A DNA stretch of 64,000 bases from Bugulina stolonifera (GCA_935421135.1 OW285191.1:16632700-16696699); one strand, 5' to 3'. Numbered from the stretch's first letter, positions 49,123-61,617 are shown. A program made the numbers and translations. Notes: a model not told the origin generated them from the letters alone.

Positions 49123-51309
49123 CCTATATAAAATGCAATGATAGATACAATAAAGTGAACAGAGCAGCCAACCATGGTAAACTAGCAATTGCATACTACA
49201 AGGCTACAGTTTACAATCAGAGGAATTCTCCAAATAATTGAGCATGATAAAGAAACCCTACGATCACTGGATTTCAATGGTTCCATTGAAATAGGTCGAG
49301 TTAGGTGCAAAAAAGGCTTATACTTGGGCCTATAGTATATACTGCACATCCGTGTATCTGCATTTCCTATAAGATATATCACTACATGTTATGATTATGT
49401 AATTACTGCCTCATCTGTATTCATTGTGTATTACTATCGGACAAGTCCACGAGGACCCATCTAATATTCGTGGTATTACAGCCTTGACATGTGTTTGTTA
49501 CATCACATCACATTCTTGTTATGCACTTCCAGTTGTACTGTGTCAATTTCATACCATGCCAATGTTTACTATTGTATATCGAACGTTTCATGTCCAAGTT
49601 CGAATTAAACTTGTGTAAGTAAAACCAACCTCGACCTCTGTAGTAGGTAGAGCAGTTTTAAAACAAAAGAAGTTCCAATTCGCTATGAATTTCAGTTCCT
49701 TGTTAGCTGCTAATAAAATAACACCTCTTACTGAGACTCAAGCCCTCAGCTGCACTACATAATAAACGCCACACCTGTCACACTAGAGGGATGCTAGCCT
49801 ATACCTTATGGTAGACACCCATGGAGCCCTCAGTCTAACAAGGTGCCATGTGATACAATTAGCCTAGTGTGCAATTCCGCCATTCCATGCAATTCTCAGA
49901 ATCTCAGTCTAACCCGGTGCCGTGCCATATCCTACAAGTAGGCTAGTGTGAAACTCCACCATCCACTCATACTGATGACAGTGCATACCCTCTGGTAGCC
50001 CACACAAGCAAAGTGTGAGGTTGTCCTACCTCTAGCATTCAGCACTAGGGCTAGGCATAAGTACCGTAGTCAGCGTCGGCGGTGCTCTGGTGCTAGTACT
50101 CTGCTTTAAGTTGTATGGCTGCGCTTAGCTACGAGGCAGTGCAGTTTTACATATTTTCAACATAGCCAGGATTCTTCAGCAAAATTCCATATGGAGAAGT
50201 TATCTTTTCCATTATGTATAGTGCTACCCCAGCCACCAAGTGACAAACAAAGATATGAAAATATCAATATGAATATGCAGTAGGCCTATTCTATTCCTAT
50301 TGAGGTTGCACCTAACAATATAGAAAATCCCACTTCCCCTGTTAAAGTTTTGACAAAGAACAACGGACACAACCAGAGGTAGGGCATAAACATTTTTTTG
50401 TATCAAGCAATCATGCAATGCACCTGCAGTTGCTCTGTGACTGTTGTATTGTTTTGTATCTCAGTTGCCTACTATGTGAAATGACAGAACTGTTCACGTC
50501 AAATGTAAAAGAAGTAACTGTCAATGAGTTCTGGCAAATGCTCTGTCAAATAATTTCTTCAGCAATTTTCTTTTTGAGCGACCTTAGTTGAAGTTCTTTG
50601 ACCTTAGCATGAGCTCTCATAAACTTTCAAGCAATTAATTGAAGTTGTTCTCTCCGTGTAGATTAAGAGAGGACAACTTTAAATTATAGTTTTATACGCG
50701 CCCGTACCTAGAGAGGACAACTTCAAATTGCACATTGCAGAATCTAATATACAAAGTGTAGCGAATACAAAGAGACTTTACTGCAGCTGCAGTTGTGTTA
50801 CTAATCAAGAATGTAATGCATTCTTGTACAATATTGATATTATAATACATAGGATACCAGTGACATTATAATGTATTGATTCATACTTCATAATCATAGA
50901 AATGACTAATGAGGCACAGTAAATAATTCAATTTTGCCACTATCATCTTTGATCTCTAAGTTAAAAGTAGCTCGATCAAGGCTTGGACACCATTAATTTG
51001 ATAGCATTATTGTTATTATACAGGTGTACAATGCATGTTGTATCTATAAAAAAAGTGAGATATAAAAGACAAAACAGCAATATTCACAAAATTACATGGT
51101 GTCAATGGAGTATGTGCAATAGTATGTTCGCTCAGCATGCCCATAGTGCTAAAAGTATTGAACAAATCAAACTGATCATCAGTTAACTATTCCTAGGGAA
51201 CATCATATTATATCAGTATATACACGGAAATATGTAGCCGTGCAGAGATACTGTTGCTTATTTTCCTATCACATCAATATTATAAATAGTCAGAGCATGA
51301 AGTAATACA
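49123..51309. other. Divergent intergenic region, fibrinogen-domain gene / LRR receptor gene
   Basis: About 2.2 kb expected to hold both promoters. It includes the hairpin at 50641-50679 and a half copy of the same element at 50711-50730 (GAGAGGACAACTTCAAATTG). Two imperfect copies of a short block (CAGTCTAACAAGGTGCCATG near 49831 and CAGTCTAACCCGGTGCCGTG near 49905) lie about 74 bp apart. No exon was seen. Confidence 0.5.
50641..50679. repeat. Small dispersed hairpin, copy 4 (clearest)
   Basis: GAAGTTGTTCTCTCCG faces AGAGAGGACAACTTT across a loop of about 9 bases. An arm-only copy follows at 50711-50730. Confidence 0.7.
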
Positions 51310-54300
51310 ATGATAAATAAATTGCCATGTTCATTGTTGAACTTTGTATATTCCCTTGTGCTATTCATAAAGCCATTACTGAATTTACAACCAGGGCGAC
51401 TGTTGTTAACAAGAATGTATTTTATATACTTTGCACTTTTAACGCATTTGTTTTTTGCTCACAAATGTTTGGCAGCATGCGAATCTAAGGAGACACATGG
51501 TAAGTGTGATCATGTGATGTGAATGGGTATGAGTATGACATAATGCAGTATCGAGTATGCCAGCTTTTTAATAAAGTGCTATGTACATGTATGTCAAAAT
51601 ATCGGTTTATACTAGTCTTCAAACTATTTCTCTGCTGGCATAGTTTTCTATCAAACACGTTCTTCACCATGCCTGCTTTCTCTTATATATTTATTTCTCA
51701 TTCTACTATTTTCTTTCACTTTCCGAGACTAAAAGATTAAAGACTGTGACTGTATTCCCGGTATCCCTGCTATTCTTGCTCAATTATTCAGTTTGTTCAA
51801 CTGGAGGGGAGGCCATTGCTTGTTTCAGAGGGTGTAACTGCAACAGCGGTGCTCTCAGTTGCTCTGAGGGTTACCCATCATGCCTAGGAAATTTAATCAT
51901 AGATGCTACGCTCACCGGTCCACAGGTGTCCAGTATAAATGCTCAGGTACTATTTAGTTGATGTAATACATAAGTAATTCCTGCAACAGTCTCATATATA
52001 GTAAGACATCATAAATATGTAAAGAGATAGTTTGCAATGTCAAAGCATGAATATTATTCTGGTTTACTGGTTTCTGTAAGATTATAATATCTGTCATTGA
52101 ATACACTTTTGTTTTGGCTATAACCTGCTACCTGTGTGTAATAAAGACTACACTCATTGCTCATTGGTTAACACATTATGATATTCTGTAGCACAACTTC
52201 CTTCTGGTTAACTTGTAGGTGACAGAAAGTTTGACTCTAGCTATACTGCTGTGAATTCTGAGCTTTATTTTCCCCATCTATTTGTTATATAAGTCAGATA
52301 CATGCATTACTATTGGTGGATAATTTTTCTTCCTTTCATTCTACAGGCGTTGAACACTGCATGTCTAGAGGGGGTCACTGGAATAACTATTCAAGGTTTT
52401 AACGAGCTTTCATTAATTGAACCGGGTGTCTTCCAACCAGTATCAGGGCAAGTTATAGAGATAGACATCAGAAACAATACTAAGCTGGAGACTATCGATG
52501 AAGGTCTCTTTCAAGGTAGGTTTTAGAAAATAGAATCCCATCTGAATGTAGAATTATATATTACTCATGTATTTTGGCAGTCAAAGTAAAATGGCTGCCG
52601 ATATGAGACTGGATCAGTTATATAATCAATAAAAATAACTGGACTTTTTAAAGACTTAGTGGGTAGTTAGTAATTCTACTTACAGCTGTTCTGTTTCACC
52701 AGTTATGGAATTGCTACATTGTGTTGTTACATTTTAATAGGGATATTCCCCAACCTGAGAATCCTTGCTATAGAATATCACCCACTGCTGTCAGACATCA
52801 CGTTTCTAAAAAAGGCTGATGTCAGCGGCATCACACAGCTTCTCCTAGCCTACAATAATATAAGGTAAATAGTATGTCTATGTGTATGTATGTTGTAAGT
52901 TGTAACCCTTCTACAGGTGTGCCATTCTATTATGGGGATATCCTGACTCAGTTTGCAAACTTTTAGACCAACAAATTCATACGAATTAAAAATTGGTGTA
53001 TTTGGCAGAAATAGAACTTATTACCACATCGCCTTTTCAATTTAATTCATATATGCATGAAAATTGTACACAAACAAAAAGAAATTTTGTAGAAAACGTT
53101 AGTTTATTGATTTAAGACAACTGATTCAAGAAACAATTAAGAAATGAAAACGGTTGTGTTTGAGCTGCTGTTGCTGAATAGGTTAATAGTTTCCTGTGGA
53201 CAAAATTCAATGGCAGTTTTGTCTGTTTCATCTGTAGTACACTACCATGTGGTCTATTTGATAATCTCCTGTCATTAAAGAGGGTTGACCTACAAGGAAA
53301 TTTACTCGTAACATTTGATGAGTGCATGCTGGGACTGCTCATACGTCTGAACAATCACCTTGAGTTGAATGTCAGAGATAATCCGTTGAACTGCAATTGC
53401 TCAATGTTGCGTGAGTTTTTGTTGTTCTCACATGACATTAATTACTGCTGTCGTTACTTTACAATGAGGTTATTATGCAGTAGTAAAATTATTTACATAT
53501 ATACATTGTACATGTAACTTTTACTTCAGAAACAACTACCATAACAAATCCAATTGCCATCATATAACTTGAAATTGGAAGTCATTGACACTCAGAACAA
53601 TAACCGTGATAAGAATTTGTCCTCTCACATTTTTGGATGCCGGAAAAGAGTAGGCAACTTCTCATTAGAATCACTAACTTGTTGTATAAGTCTAGTGGCT
53701 AAAGATCACATGCATTAGCACCTAATTTTATCACTTGGCTAGGCTGTCGAACGTGGGTTAACTGCTAATAAGTTAATTTTTAATAATATGTTGAAACAAA
53801 TATAAGATGGTATAGATTCCCTTGCATAGTCGCCATGGAGGCATGTGCACTGTATATTGAATTCCCACTTTGCAGCGTTATTCGAGCTGGTGGCATATAT
53901 TGATATTCCTCTGGACACAATGTGTAGGACACCAGTTCCGTTTGTTTCATTGGCTGATACAATGAAACTGCTTTCTAACCCTACTGAAACTTCAGTGGGA
54001 GTTTTTGGCACTTGTCCAGGAAATGTATCCGAGGCAATAGAATATGCGAGGATAGCTTCAAGGTGTCCATGCACCAAAAAGAATATAACTGGTATGTTAT
54101 ACAATCATATACTGCCTACTGCAACTCGTATTCGCGTTAAAATGTCATCGTAATAGTATATAGAATAGAAAGATATGCACTCTTATGTCAACCTGTATGA
54201 CTTGTCACAACTCTATTTTGTCATTCAATCCATATAACTAAAGTTGAAAAATCAATCAAAATCAGGTATTGCGTACTTCTTCCAGGCACATATGCATTTT

Positions 54301-56776
54301 GAAATGAACCATGGACTATGAATCAGTAGAACTTCAAATTCTTGGTCAGCAATAAGCAAGTAGCTTCTTTTAATAATTATTATGATTGTAGAGAAATGTA
54401 AACCTGATTGTGTGTTGTGGAAAGAGGAAAAGCGGCCACCTTGTAACAATGTTACTGATCATGGCTGGATAACAAAAATTGAAGGTTGTTTGTGTAAATA
54501 TGCTGTTATGCCACTAGAAGTTAAATTTGACAGGAACTGGGGAAAAGAGTACTGCTCAGAAAGAGGTGAGGTCCTGAAACATGGGTACTCCTCTCCACTA
54601 AGGGTCGTGAGGTTCGACAGGATGACACCGTTGTTCGTTGGTCTGACTCCATAGCGTAGGCGGTGCAGCCCGCCGGTAACCTGAAAGTCAATATATATCC
54701 AGGCAGAAATGATAACCTATTCTAAAATTGGGGCGGGGCTGAAAGGACCAACATGTTGATCTTTGCATAGACATACAAAGGATGCTTCAATTTGTCCTAG
54801 AATGAGGCTCCATCAGCTGAAAATAAGAACAATATTGGTCTCTGGTGTAGCCGAGCTTTTTGCTATTTAATACATTGCAAAGTTGCAAGCACTCAATCAG
54901 TTTTCTCAAACTTTTTGGCATTGGAGGACAACTATATATATTATTACTAATAAGTAATAACTTATGAGTGCCCATGTTCAAAAAACTAGTGTAGTGTAGA
55001 CCTTCTAATGTCTAGTATAGATTGTTATTAGGTTATGAAAGCCCAAGAAAAATGCCATTTCATATAAGAGGAAGAGTCGAAACAGTTCATTGAACCTCCT
55101 GGCAAAAAAATTCCAGCTTCTCTCCAGTTTACGTACCTCAGATAAAAGAAAGCTTGCGATGTCAAACATTTTCATCTGTAAAGCTGTATATATTTTCCTA
55201 TAGACTACAACTATCTGTAAATGGACTGTCGAGATGAGTTGTATTGATAGCGCATATCGACCATCCATAATGGATTGTGACGTTATCAATTCAATGAAAA
55301 AAAGAATAAATGTTAGAATGACCTCACATCATTAAAAATGTCTCATGATGTACTAATATTGATTTTCGATTACAGGTGCCCTAACACACCATTTGGAGAC
55401 AATGTCAGGACAGATATGGCTGTCAGTGGCTGCAGTATTCATTGTCTTAGGTGTAATACCCTTCATAATCAACGCAAAGAAGTGCTACAATGAGCGCAAG
55501 AAAGAAGAAGATGATGGAGATGCTGGCAGCGTAGATGAGGAGTTTGTGGACTATTTATTGGTGAGTATATGCACATTATAGACAAGAGTGTACTCAGTGC
55601 TCAAAGTCTAAGAAAAGAGGTGGGGGTCTCTAGGGTAACAGATTTAGTCACTGGAGGGCGCGAAGCGCCCTCCCGGAAATTGGAAACCTTATCAAAATTA
55701 GACACCGAAATGGTGCAAAATCCAAGAACTTCAGGTCAAAATATGGTCCAAGATTTTAAGGTAAAATATGGTCCAGTTAGTATTATTATTACAATAGTAA
55801 TCTGTAGGGTGTCTATCAGTCTGAGGGATCCCCTGAAAATTATGGTGGGGGACTGACTGCTTTCTCCCACGACCCCCCCAACTTTGACCACTGAGTGTAC
55901 TAATATTAATCCACGGTGTTGAATCGTGTTAACTGAAAATTTTTGCATTTTCTGCAGTTTGGTGGAGATTCAAAATGGAAGAGAGGATCAAGCAAAAAAG
56001 GTTCTACAGTGGCATCAAAAACAGTGAATAGTCCCAAGACGAAATCTACCATCTCACATAATAGTGTGAGCAAATATGTAAATAACCCTAAACCCTTATT
56101 AAAGGGTCCAAATTCACAAAGCTTCACACTGCGTGATATAAATAACCATGACAACACGACGACAAATGAACAAGTGGCAGATATAGGTCAACCAGAAAGC
56201 CAACCAATCACTGGTCGGGAAATAGATATTATACTGGATAGTCAACCAATCAGTGATCAACAAGTGAGTGTAATAGGTGAGCAAGATAAGGGTCAAGTAC
56301 ATATTGGTCAGCACGACAGCCAATCAAACATGGTTCAACATGTTCCCATTGTTAACGATTCTGATACCCAACAGAACAGCGTTGGAAGAAGCTTTAGTGA
56401 GCCGAAGGTACTGCGAGACTCGGACGAAAACCAACTTCATATCAGTTCCTCCATGTCTCAACATTCTCAGCTAAACAGGCCAGTCACACCTACACACACC
56501 AAGACATCAAATGACAAGGACATACATCTAGTATTAAGTTATTCGAGTATAGACAAAAAGTCTTCACCAATGGAAATTCAGCCACATAATTCAACCGCCT
56601 TCCAAAGTTTTGAAGACATATCAGAGAGCGCTAATGAAATGCTAACCGCTGCCAACGCTTCCTTTCAAACTGTGGAAGAAGGTAGCTTTAATCAAGCCAA
56701 GCAATATGATCCCAAATATTTGTCTGTGACTGGTGAAGATGCAGAGTTTACCAATTCTCCTACCAATACCATGTAA
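51310..56776 (+). CDS. Unfamiliar single-pass leucine-rich-repeat receptor with long cytoplasmic tail
   Basis: Exons (51310 or) 51415-51499, 51792-51946, 52347-52515, 52741-52864, 53238-53410, 53876-54091, 54392-54565, 55376-55560 and 55958-56776; 699 residues from 51415. The 51415 Met gives a signal peptide (MYFIYFALLTHLFFAHKCLA). A Cys-rich N-cap follows (CFRGCNCNSGALSCSEGYPSC), then about four LRRs (LSLIEPGVFQP, LETIDEGLFQG, ISTLPCGLFDNLLSLKRVDL), an LRRCT cap (NPLNCNCSML ... MCRTP), and a second Cys-rich region (CPCTKKN, EKCKPDCVLWK, GCLCKYA). One membrane helix at about 380-397 (WLSVAAVFIVLGVIPFII) precedes a basic stop and a tail of about 300 residues, rich in Ser, Gln, Asn and Asp, with no TIR or kinase domain. 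I do not recognise an orthologue. Most junctions are supported by phase only, so small exons may be missing. Confidence 0.8.
53613..53662. repeat. Small dispersed hairpin, copy 5 (diverged)
   Basis: GAATTTGTCCTCTC faces AAAAGAGTAGGCAACTTC in an LRR-gene intron. The loop is longer (about 15 bases) than in the other copies. Confidence 0.5.
55595..55893. mobile_element. 299-bp hAT MITE with perfect 8-bp target duplication
   Basis: Ends are CAGTGCTCAAAGT and ACTTTGACCACTG, inverted repeats with one mismatch in 13. The flanking 8 bases AGTGTACT are identical on both sides (55587-55594 and 55894-55901). The interior has a GC-rich hairpin GGAGGGCGC-GA-AGCGCCCTCC near 55653-55672 and no coding capacity. 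It lies in the last intron of the LRR receptor gene. An 8-bp duplication and CAG...CTG termini are characteristic of the hAT superfamily. Confidence 0.92.
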
Positions 56777-57713
56777 ATAATGAACATCTGGTGTATGATG
56801 GAGAGATTGAACAAATAAGATAGGCAGTATTATATACACAGCCATTTTTGTTTTTTGCCCATACATTTGTATTAGATGCAACAGTGAAGAAGCTTGTCTG
56901 GTCCAAGTTTTTGGTGAAAAGAGTAGAAGAAAGTAATATTAAATAAATAGGGAAGAACAAAGAATATCTCAATTACCCTATATCTACACCTACATGTACT
57001 TGTAATTCTTACATTGAAGCTAATATAATATTATGTATTCTATAATAACACTGCATTTTATATTGTTGTATTAGCATTGGCCATTCAATTCTGATTTCAA
57101 GAACTTTATTTATATCATGGATGTTGTACTTGTAGAACGTACATAAATATAATGACTTAGAAGATATGACTCGCAGACCCTAATGATATTATATACATGT
57201 AATTATAATAGTCACATGTACTACTCTGAAAGCATCCTAAATAGCTATCTACAAAAGTATGGTGACCACAAACTAAATAATGATATAAGATTTGGTTGAT
57301 TGAGAATATACAATTTAAATATCAGCAGTGGTTCAAGTAAAATAGTAGTTATACTTAGTAGCATCTATTCAGAGAATGAAAAATAAATCCACACCAGCAA
57401 AAATATCTTATTAGGCACACATAAAAAGTAAACATTATAATTGTATAAAATTTTACTGTATGACATTCTGAACTTGGGCCAAGATATTAGATTGGAGTTG
57501 CCTTATCTTAGGCAAACAACTATTTTCACTGGTATGTCACGCAAAGGTAAATGAGATTGCTGTACCCTTGTTACCATGTTAAATTCATACAATAATGCAC
57601 AATATTATATACACTGACTGTATCGATAGCAATAACAATGCTAATAATTAGCTGCAGCGATGAGACAGCTCTAGAACAGTCAACAAATAATGTGAAGACA
57701 ACTTCGCTTAACA
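56777..57713. other. Convergent spacer, LRR receptor / RAB40
   Basis: 937 bp between two 3' ends. AATAAA at about 56942 is a candidate polyadenylation signal for the LRR gene. The sequence is AT-rich. A short palindromic segment AGTTGCC...GGCAAACAACT at 57496-57521 weakly resembles the dispersed hairpins. Nothing else seen. Confidence 0.5.
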
Positions 57714-60073
57714 TCAACTGATGGTACAGCTTTTTCTACCGGATTGTGAAGAGTCTTGGGGGTTGAGGATCTGTTTTCTTGCCTTATCTGGTGCCTTCAA
57801 ACTGGCGTACAGGAAGTTTCTCATCCTGGTTTGAGTCTTATGAGTCAAAGAGTACGCTTTCAAATCTGCTTTACAGGAAGATGGTAAAGCAAGACGTTCA
57901 ATGCCGTATATAGGCACATGAGTCACTAGTGCTTTCATACTAAGTTCATAAAGAGTGGCTACCTTTCCAGTACCACTACACAAACGATTCATTCCATTCC
58001 GCTTTAGGACAACACGAGAGAGTTCAGCGAAAGATTCAATGACATTGAAGTCACACAAAGGTGACACTTCAAAGAACGCCATGCCTTGTCTCTGTGAGTA
58101 CTGCTCAGCGAGAAATTCACTCACCTAAAACAAAATACAAACTGCTTACTTGATTATTCCACTATTCTGTACAGATACTGCCGTGACGAATCTTTGGGCG
58201 CATTCAGTGATAGTAGGTGTACTAAGAAATACGATCCACTTTCCTTAGCTAGTTGGTAGTTGCTATTACTACACATTCCCATAATATTACACTGCATATG
58301 TGTGTATATCTAGTGTGAAGCCAGCATACATACCTTGTAATGCGAGGCAAACTAAACTCTCCAATTAGCTATTATTAAACTAATTGTAAATGTTAACAAT
58401 AATATAAACACTAGTGTGTCTACTGTAATGATGATGCAGAGAGAAAGTAGCTACTTGTATATTATTACATTACATTCTACACATTTCACCTCCAGGTCAT
58501 CAATTCTACTGAGTTAATGGTAATACAATCTGTAGTGTAACATCTACCTAGTAATTCTATCTGCATGCATATCGTGACTTTAGATTATTGCTCCTGGCTA
58601 TATACTCCACTAAGATAGTAGGCCCTATGCTATATTTTACATTGTAATACTAAGTATAAGAGAAGATGCAGTAGTAATAAAACATTATGTGACAATGCTC
58701 TAGCCTAGTACAAGTACAACATATCTTGCAGTCAATGTTATTCAGACCCAATGGCTCCAACACTCAATTATTCAATCCTCATCAACTGGTTACAGGCAGG
58801 TCATATAGAAATATCTGATATTCTATGCTAGCACTATGATAAATCATTCACTAAGAAGAACAGTAGGGCATTGGCAAGAGAAAGACTATTTAGGGCTTTA
58901 TTCAGAATTCTGCTTGTTCAAACATTGATACCCAACGTAACTTCAGACGACTGGCTTCAAAACAGCACAGAGCAATCCATTAATAAAAGACATCTCCAAC
59001 GTATATACACCTTTTAAATACGCTTTGCTGTAAATATACAGTATTGCTAAGGTGTTCTCCCAGGCATATCTCTGAGCTGCACTGATGAGGTGTTAAACAC
59101 CGAAACAGTACACTGTATGCAGATTGAGTACATATATATTATGTATGTAATGTAATTATATATGTAGTTTGCTTAATACCTGTCTGTTGTAGGCAAGGTG
59201 GAGACGATTACCAATCAGAATCTTGGGTACTCCCGGAGCGTGTTCATTGACCTCATCTAGCCAGCGCTCTATTCCATCAAAACTCCATTTGTTTGTGATA
59301 TCATAGACGAGTAGTATACCCTGGACTCCTCGGGAATATGATCTAAGTATGGTACAGAACCTCCCTTGTCCTGTGTTAAAGTACATGCTGTATGTAGCCA
59401 CATTGATTACAGTCATAGCCTATATTTCAGTAACTTTGAACCAAGAGCTGAGCTAGCACAATAATTAATAACATTTATTATACTAGCTCATGGTTCAAAT
59501 ATAAAATCCTCTCAACTACGGAGCAGGATACCAGGAATGTTTCATTTTTTCTGCAGTAAAGTTTTTGCCAATATCAAAATATGCATATTATCATAATTGA
59601 TTGTATTACACTAGTCTAGGTATAGCCTACAAGCTGTAAGAGCTTTCAGTTGTATGGAACCTTCTCGCTAATAACACCAAATCATTAGACTTTGGAGTTC
59701 ACATACTAAACAGTTCAAATGCGAGTGGAGGATACACGTGCATCAGGTTATAGTACTACGATATTCCAAGGCAGCCGACTTGTCATAAATTATGGTCGTC
59801 TATGATAGTCACATGGGAACTGTTAGTAGTGAGGTAACATTAGCTACGTAACTCACCTGATGTGTTCCATAGCTGTAGTTTCACACGTTTTCCATCAATG
59901 GTGATAATGGTGGTCTTATAATCCGTCCCTTTAGATGAGTATGGTGACTGTGGAGCACAGGCTGAGTCAGCTAAACCAGCCAAAATCTCTTCCTTACCCA
60001 CATCAGAGTCGCCAACTAACAGGAATTTTAGGCTGTAGTCGTAGACCTTTTCCATCTGATCGGGCTGCACCAT
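57714..60073 (-). CDS. RAB40: RAB40-family small GTPase with SOCS box
   Basis: Exons 60073-59857, 59370-59180 and 58124-57714 give 272 residues (human RAB40C 281). The family wording is unmistakable: [77 protein letters not shown] and [20 protein letters not shown]. After the GTPase domain comes a SOCS box ([20 protein letters not shown] then [15 protein letters not shown], about 190-230) and a C-terminal CTIS prenylation motif. RAB40 proteins are substrate adaptors for Elongin B/C-Cullin5 ubiquitin ligases. The G4 motif is NRLHL instead of NKxD, as in all RAB40. Unusually, the G3 motif reads LWNTSG (Asn at residue 70) where human has LWDTSG, and G1 reads GKEE. The large first intron (58125-59179) is clean. 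Confidence 0.96.
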
Positions 60074-61010
60074 GATGTCTCCCCTTTTATGATCTACTGC
60101 TCATACTGGGTGCTCAGGCTAGGTTTGGACACCTGATTGTGGATCTCTACTACTTCTAAACACATTGCATATAATAGTGTATAATAAGGAGATGAAAGAC
60201 TAGTTAACAACATGGCAATATTGTAAACTGAAGGCAAACCATGTAGCTTGAGCTCACAATTCACTTGTCAACTGCTGAAGCTTGCATAACACATTATATA
60301 CACGAATGTTGATGTAGGCTCTAATGATGAAGTTTCATCATCACTATCATGATAACTGAGGATACTCCAATAATATAAAGGTACTGTTTGCATGATCGAT
60401 GATGATGATGAATGAATAGTGACTAGAGCATAGAGTCATAGATAGTGGTAAGTCAAAGAGCTTAACCTCAATTCTGTTTTACTTTATAATAAAAGATAAA
60501 ATATAAATAATTTTTAATCTAAATTAACTTTATTGTTTTTTTTTCTATTAATATACAATAAAAAGCAATTATTATATAACAAACCATATCAAATCAAATG
60601 TAAACTAATATTAAATATAACTATCAATTATTATTATGATACAACAATGAATATTAATTAAATAATAAAGTACTTATAGGCCTATAGTTTAATTATAACA
60701 TTCGATATTAAAAATTTAATTACATTAATGATTAATAATAATAATAACATAATCTAACATTACATTATATATTATTTATATTTAAATAAAATTCTTATAT
60801 TAAATTATATCAATTAATATTAATATTAAATATAAAATAACTATCATATGACCAAGGAGTACTCCTTGATATGAGTACAGTATCAGTATGACATTCACAT
60901 TGGTCTGGTGTTATACGACGATCTGGTGATCATTCATAAATTTAAATTATATTAATCTCATGATCATGATTAAAGTAATGTTGAAACTCAAATTATAATA
61001 TAACTATAAT

Positions 61011-61617
61011 CAGAGATGCCAGACTCGAGTTAAAGACTCTCACTCGAGTTAATTCAAGCAACGTTTTATGGCTCATTATAAAGACTCGTAACTTGAATAC
61101 ACAGCTGTCTAAAACTTGTAACTTGACTTGTAATTCAATTATGGCTATGATCAAAGACTCTCAACTCACACATGACACATCACTATGTTGAAATATTCAA
61201 TAACTCGAGTTTTCATTGGGCAGCTGTGAATTGTAATGAATAGAAATAACCACAGTTATAACCACCAACCACAACCACTATTATAACACATTTTACAGTA
61301 AAACTGTGACATTTTGCTTTGGAATTTGAACTTCTAACACCATTTCCTAACCAAATTTCACCATAAGCTAAACAATAACCCAATAACTCTATATAAAGAC
61401 TCGAGTTAAACAAGAAAAGAATTGAATTGAAACTTGCTTGTAGTTAACTTGAATAACTTGACAAAAACTTGAGTTTCTGGGGACATGCAAATATTGTATT
61501 CAACTCGTAACTTGAGTTTTGATCTGTCACTGAAAGAATTGACTTGTAACTTGAAGAGTCACAACTAAGAGTTGGCCATGGAAACTTGAGTTTCCAAAAT
61601 AATACTTGCACACATCT
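61011..61617. mobile_element. Second hAT-like non-autonomous element, ACTTGAGT-rich
   Basis: It begins CAGAGATGCC and ends CACATCT followed by CTA, so the termini pair over AGATG or slightly more. CTATAAT precedes the left end (61004-61010) and recurs at the right end (61618-61624), a possible target duplication. The interior is a degenerate array of ACTCGAGTTA, ACTTGAATA, AACTTGTAACTTGA in both orientations. Plan and termini resemble the AAGTC element at 43055-44076. No coding capacity. Confidence 0.6.
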
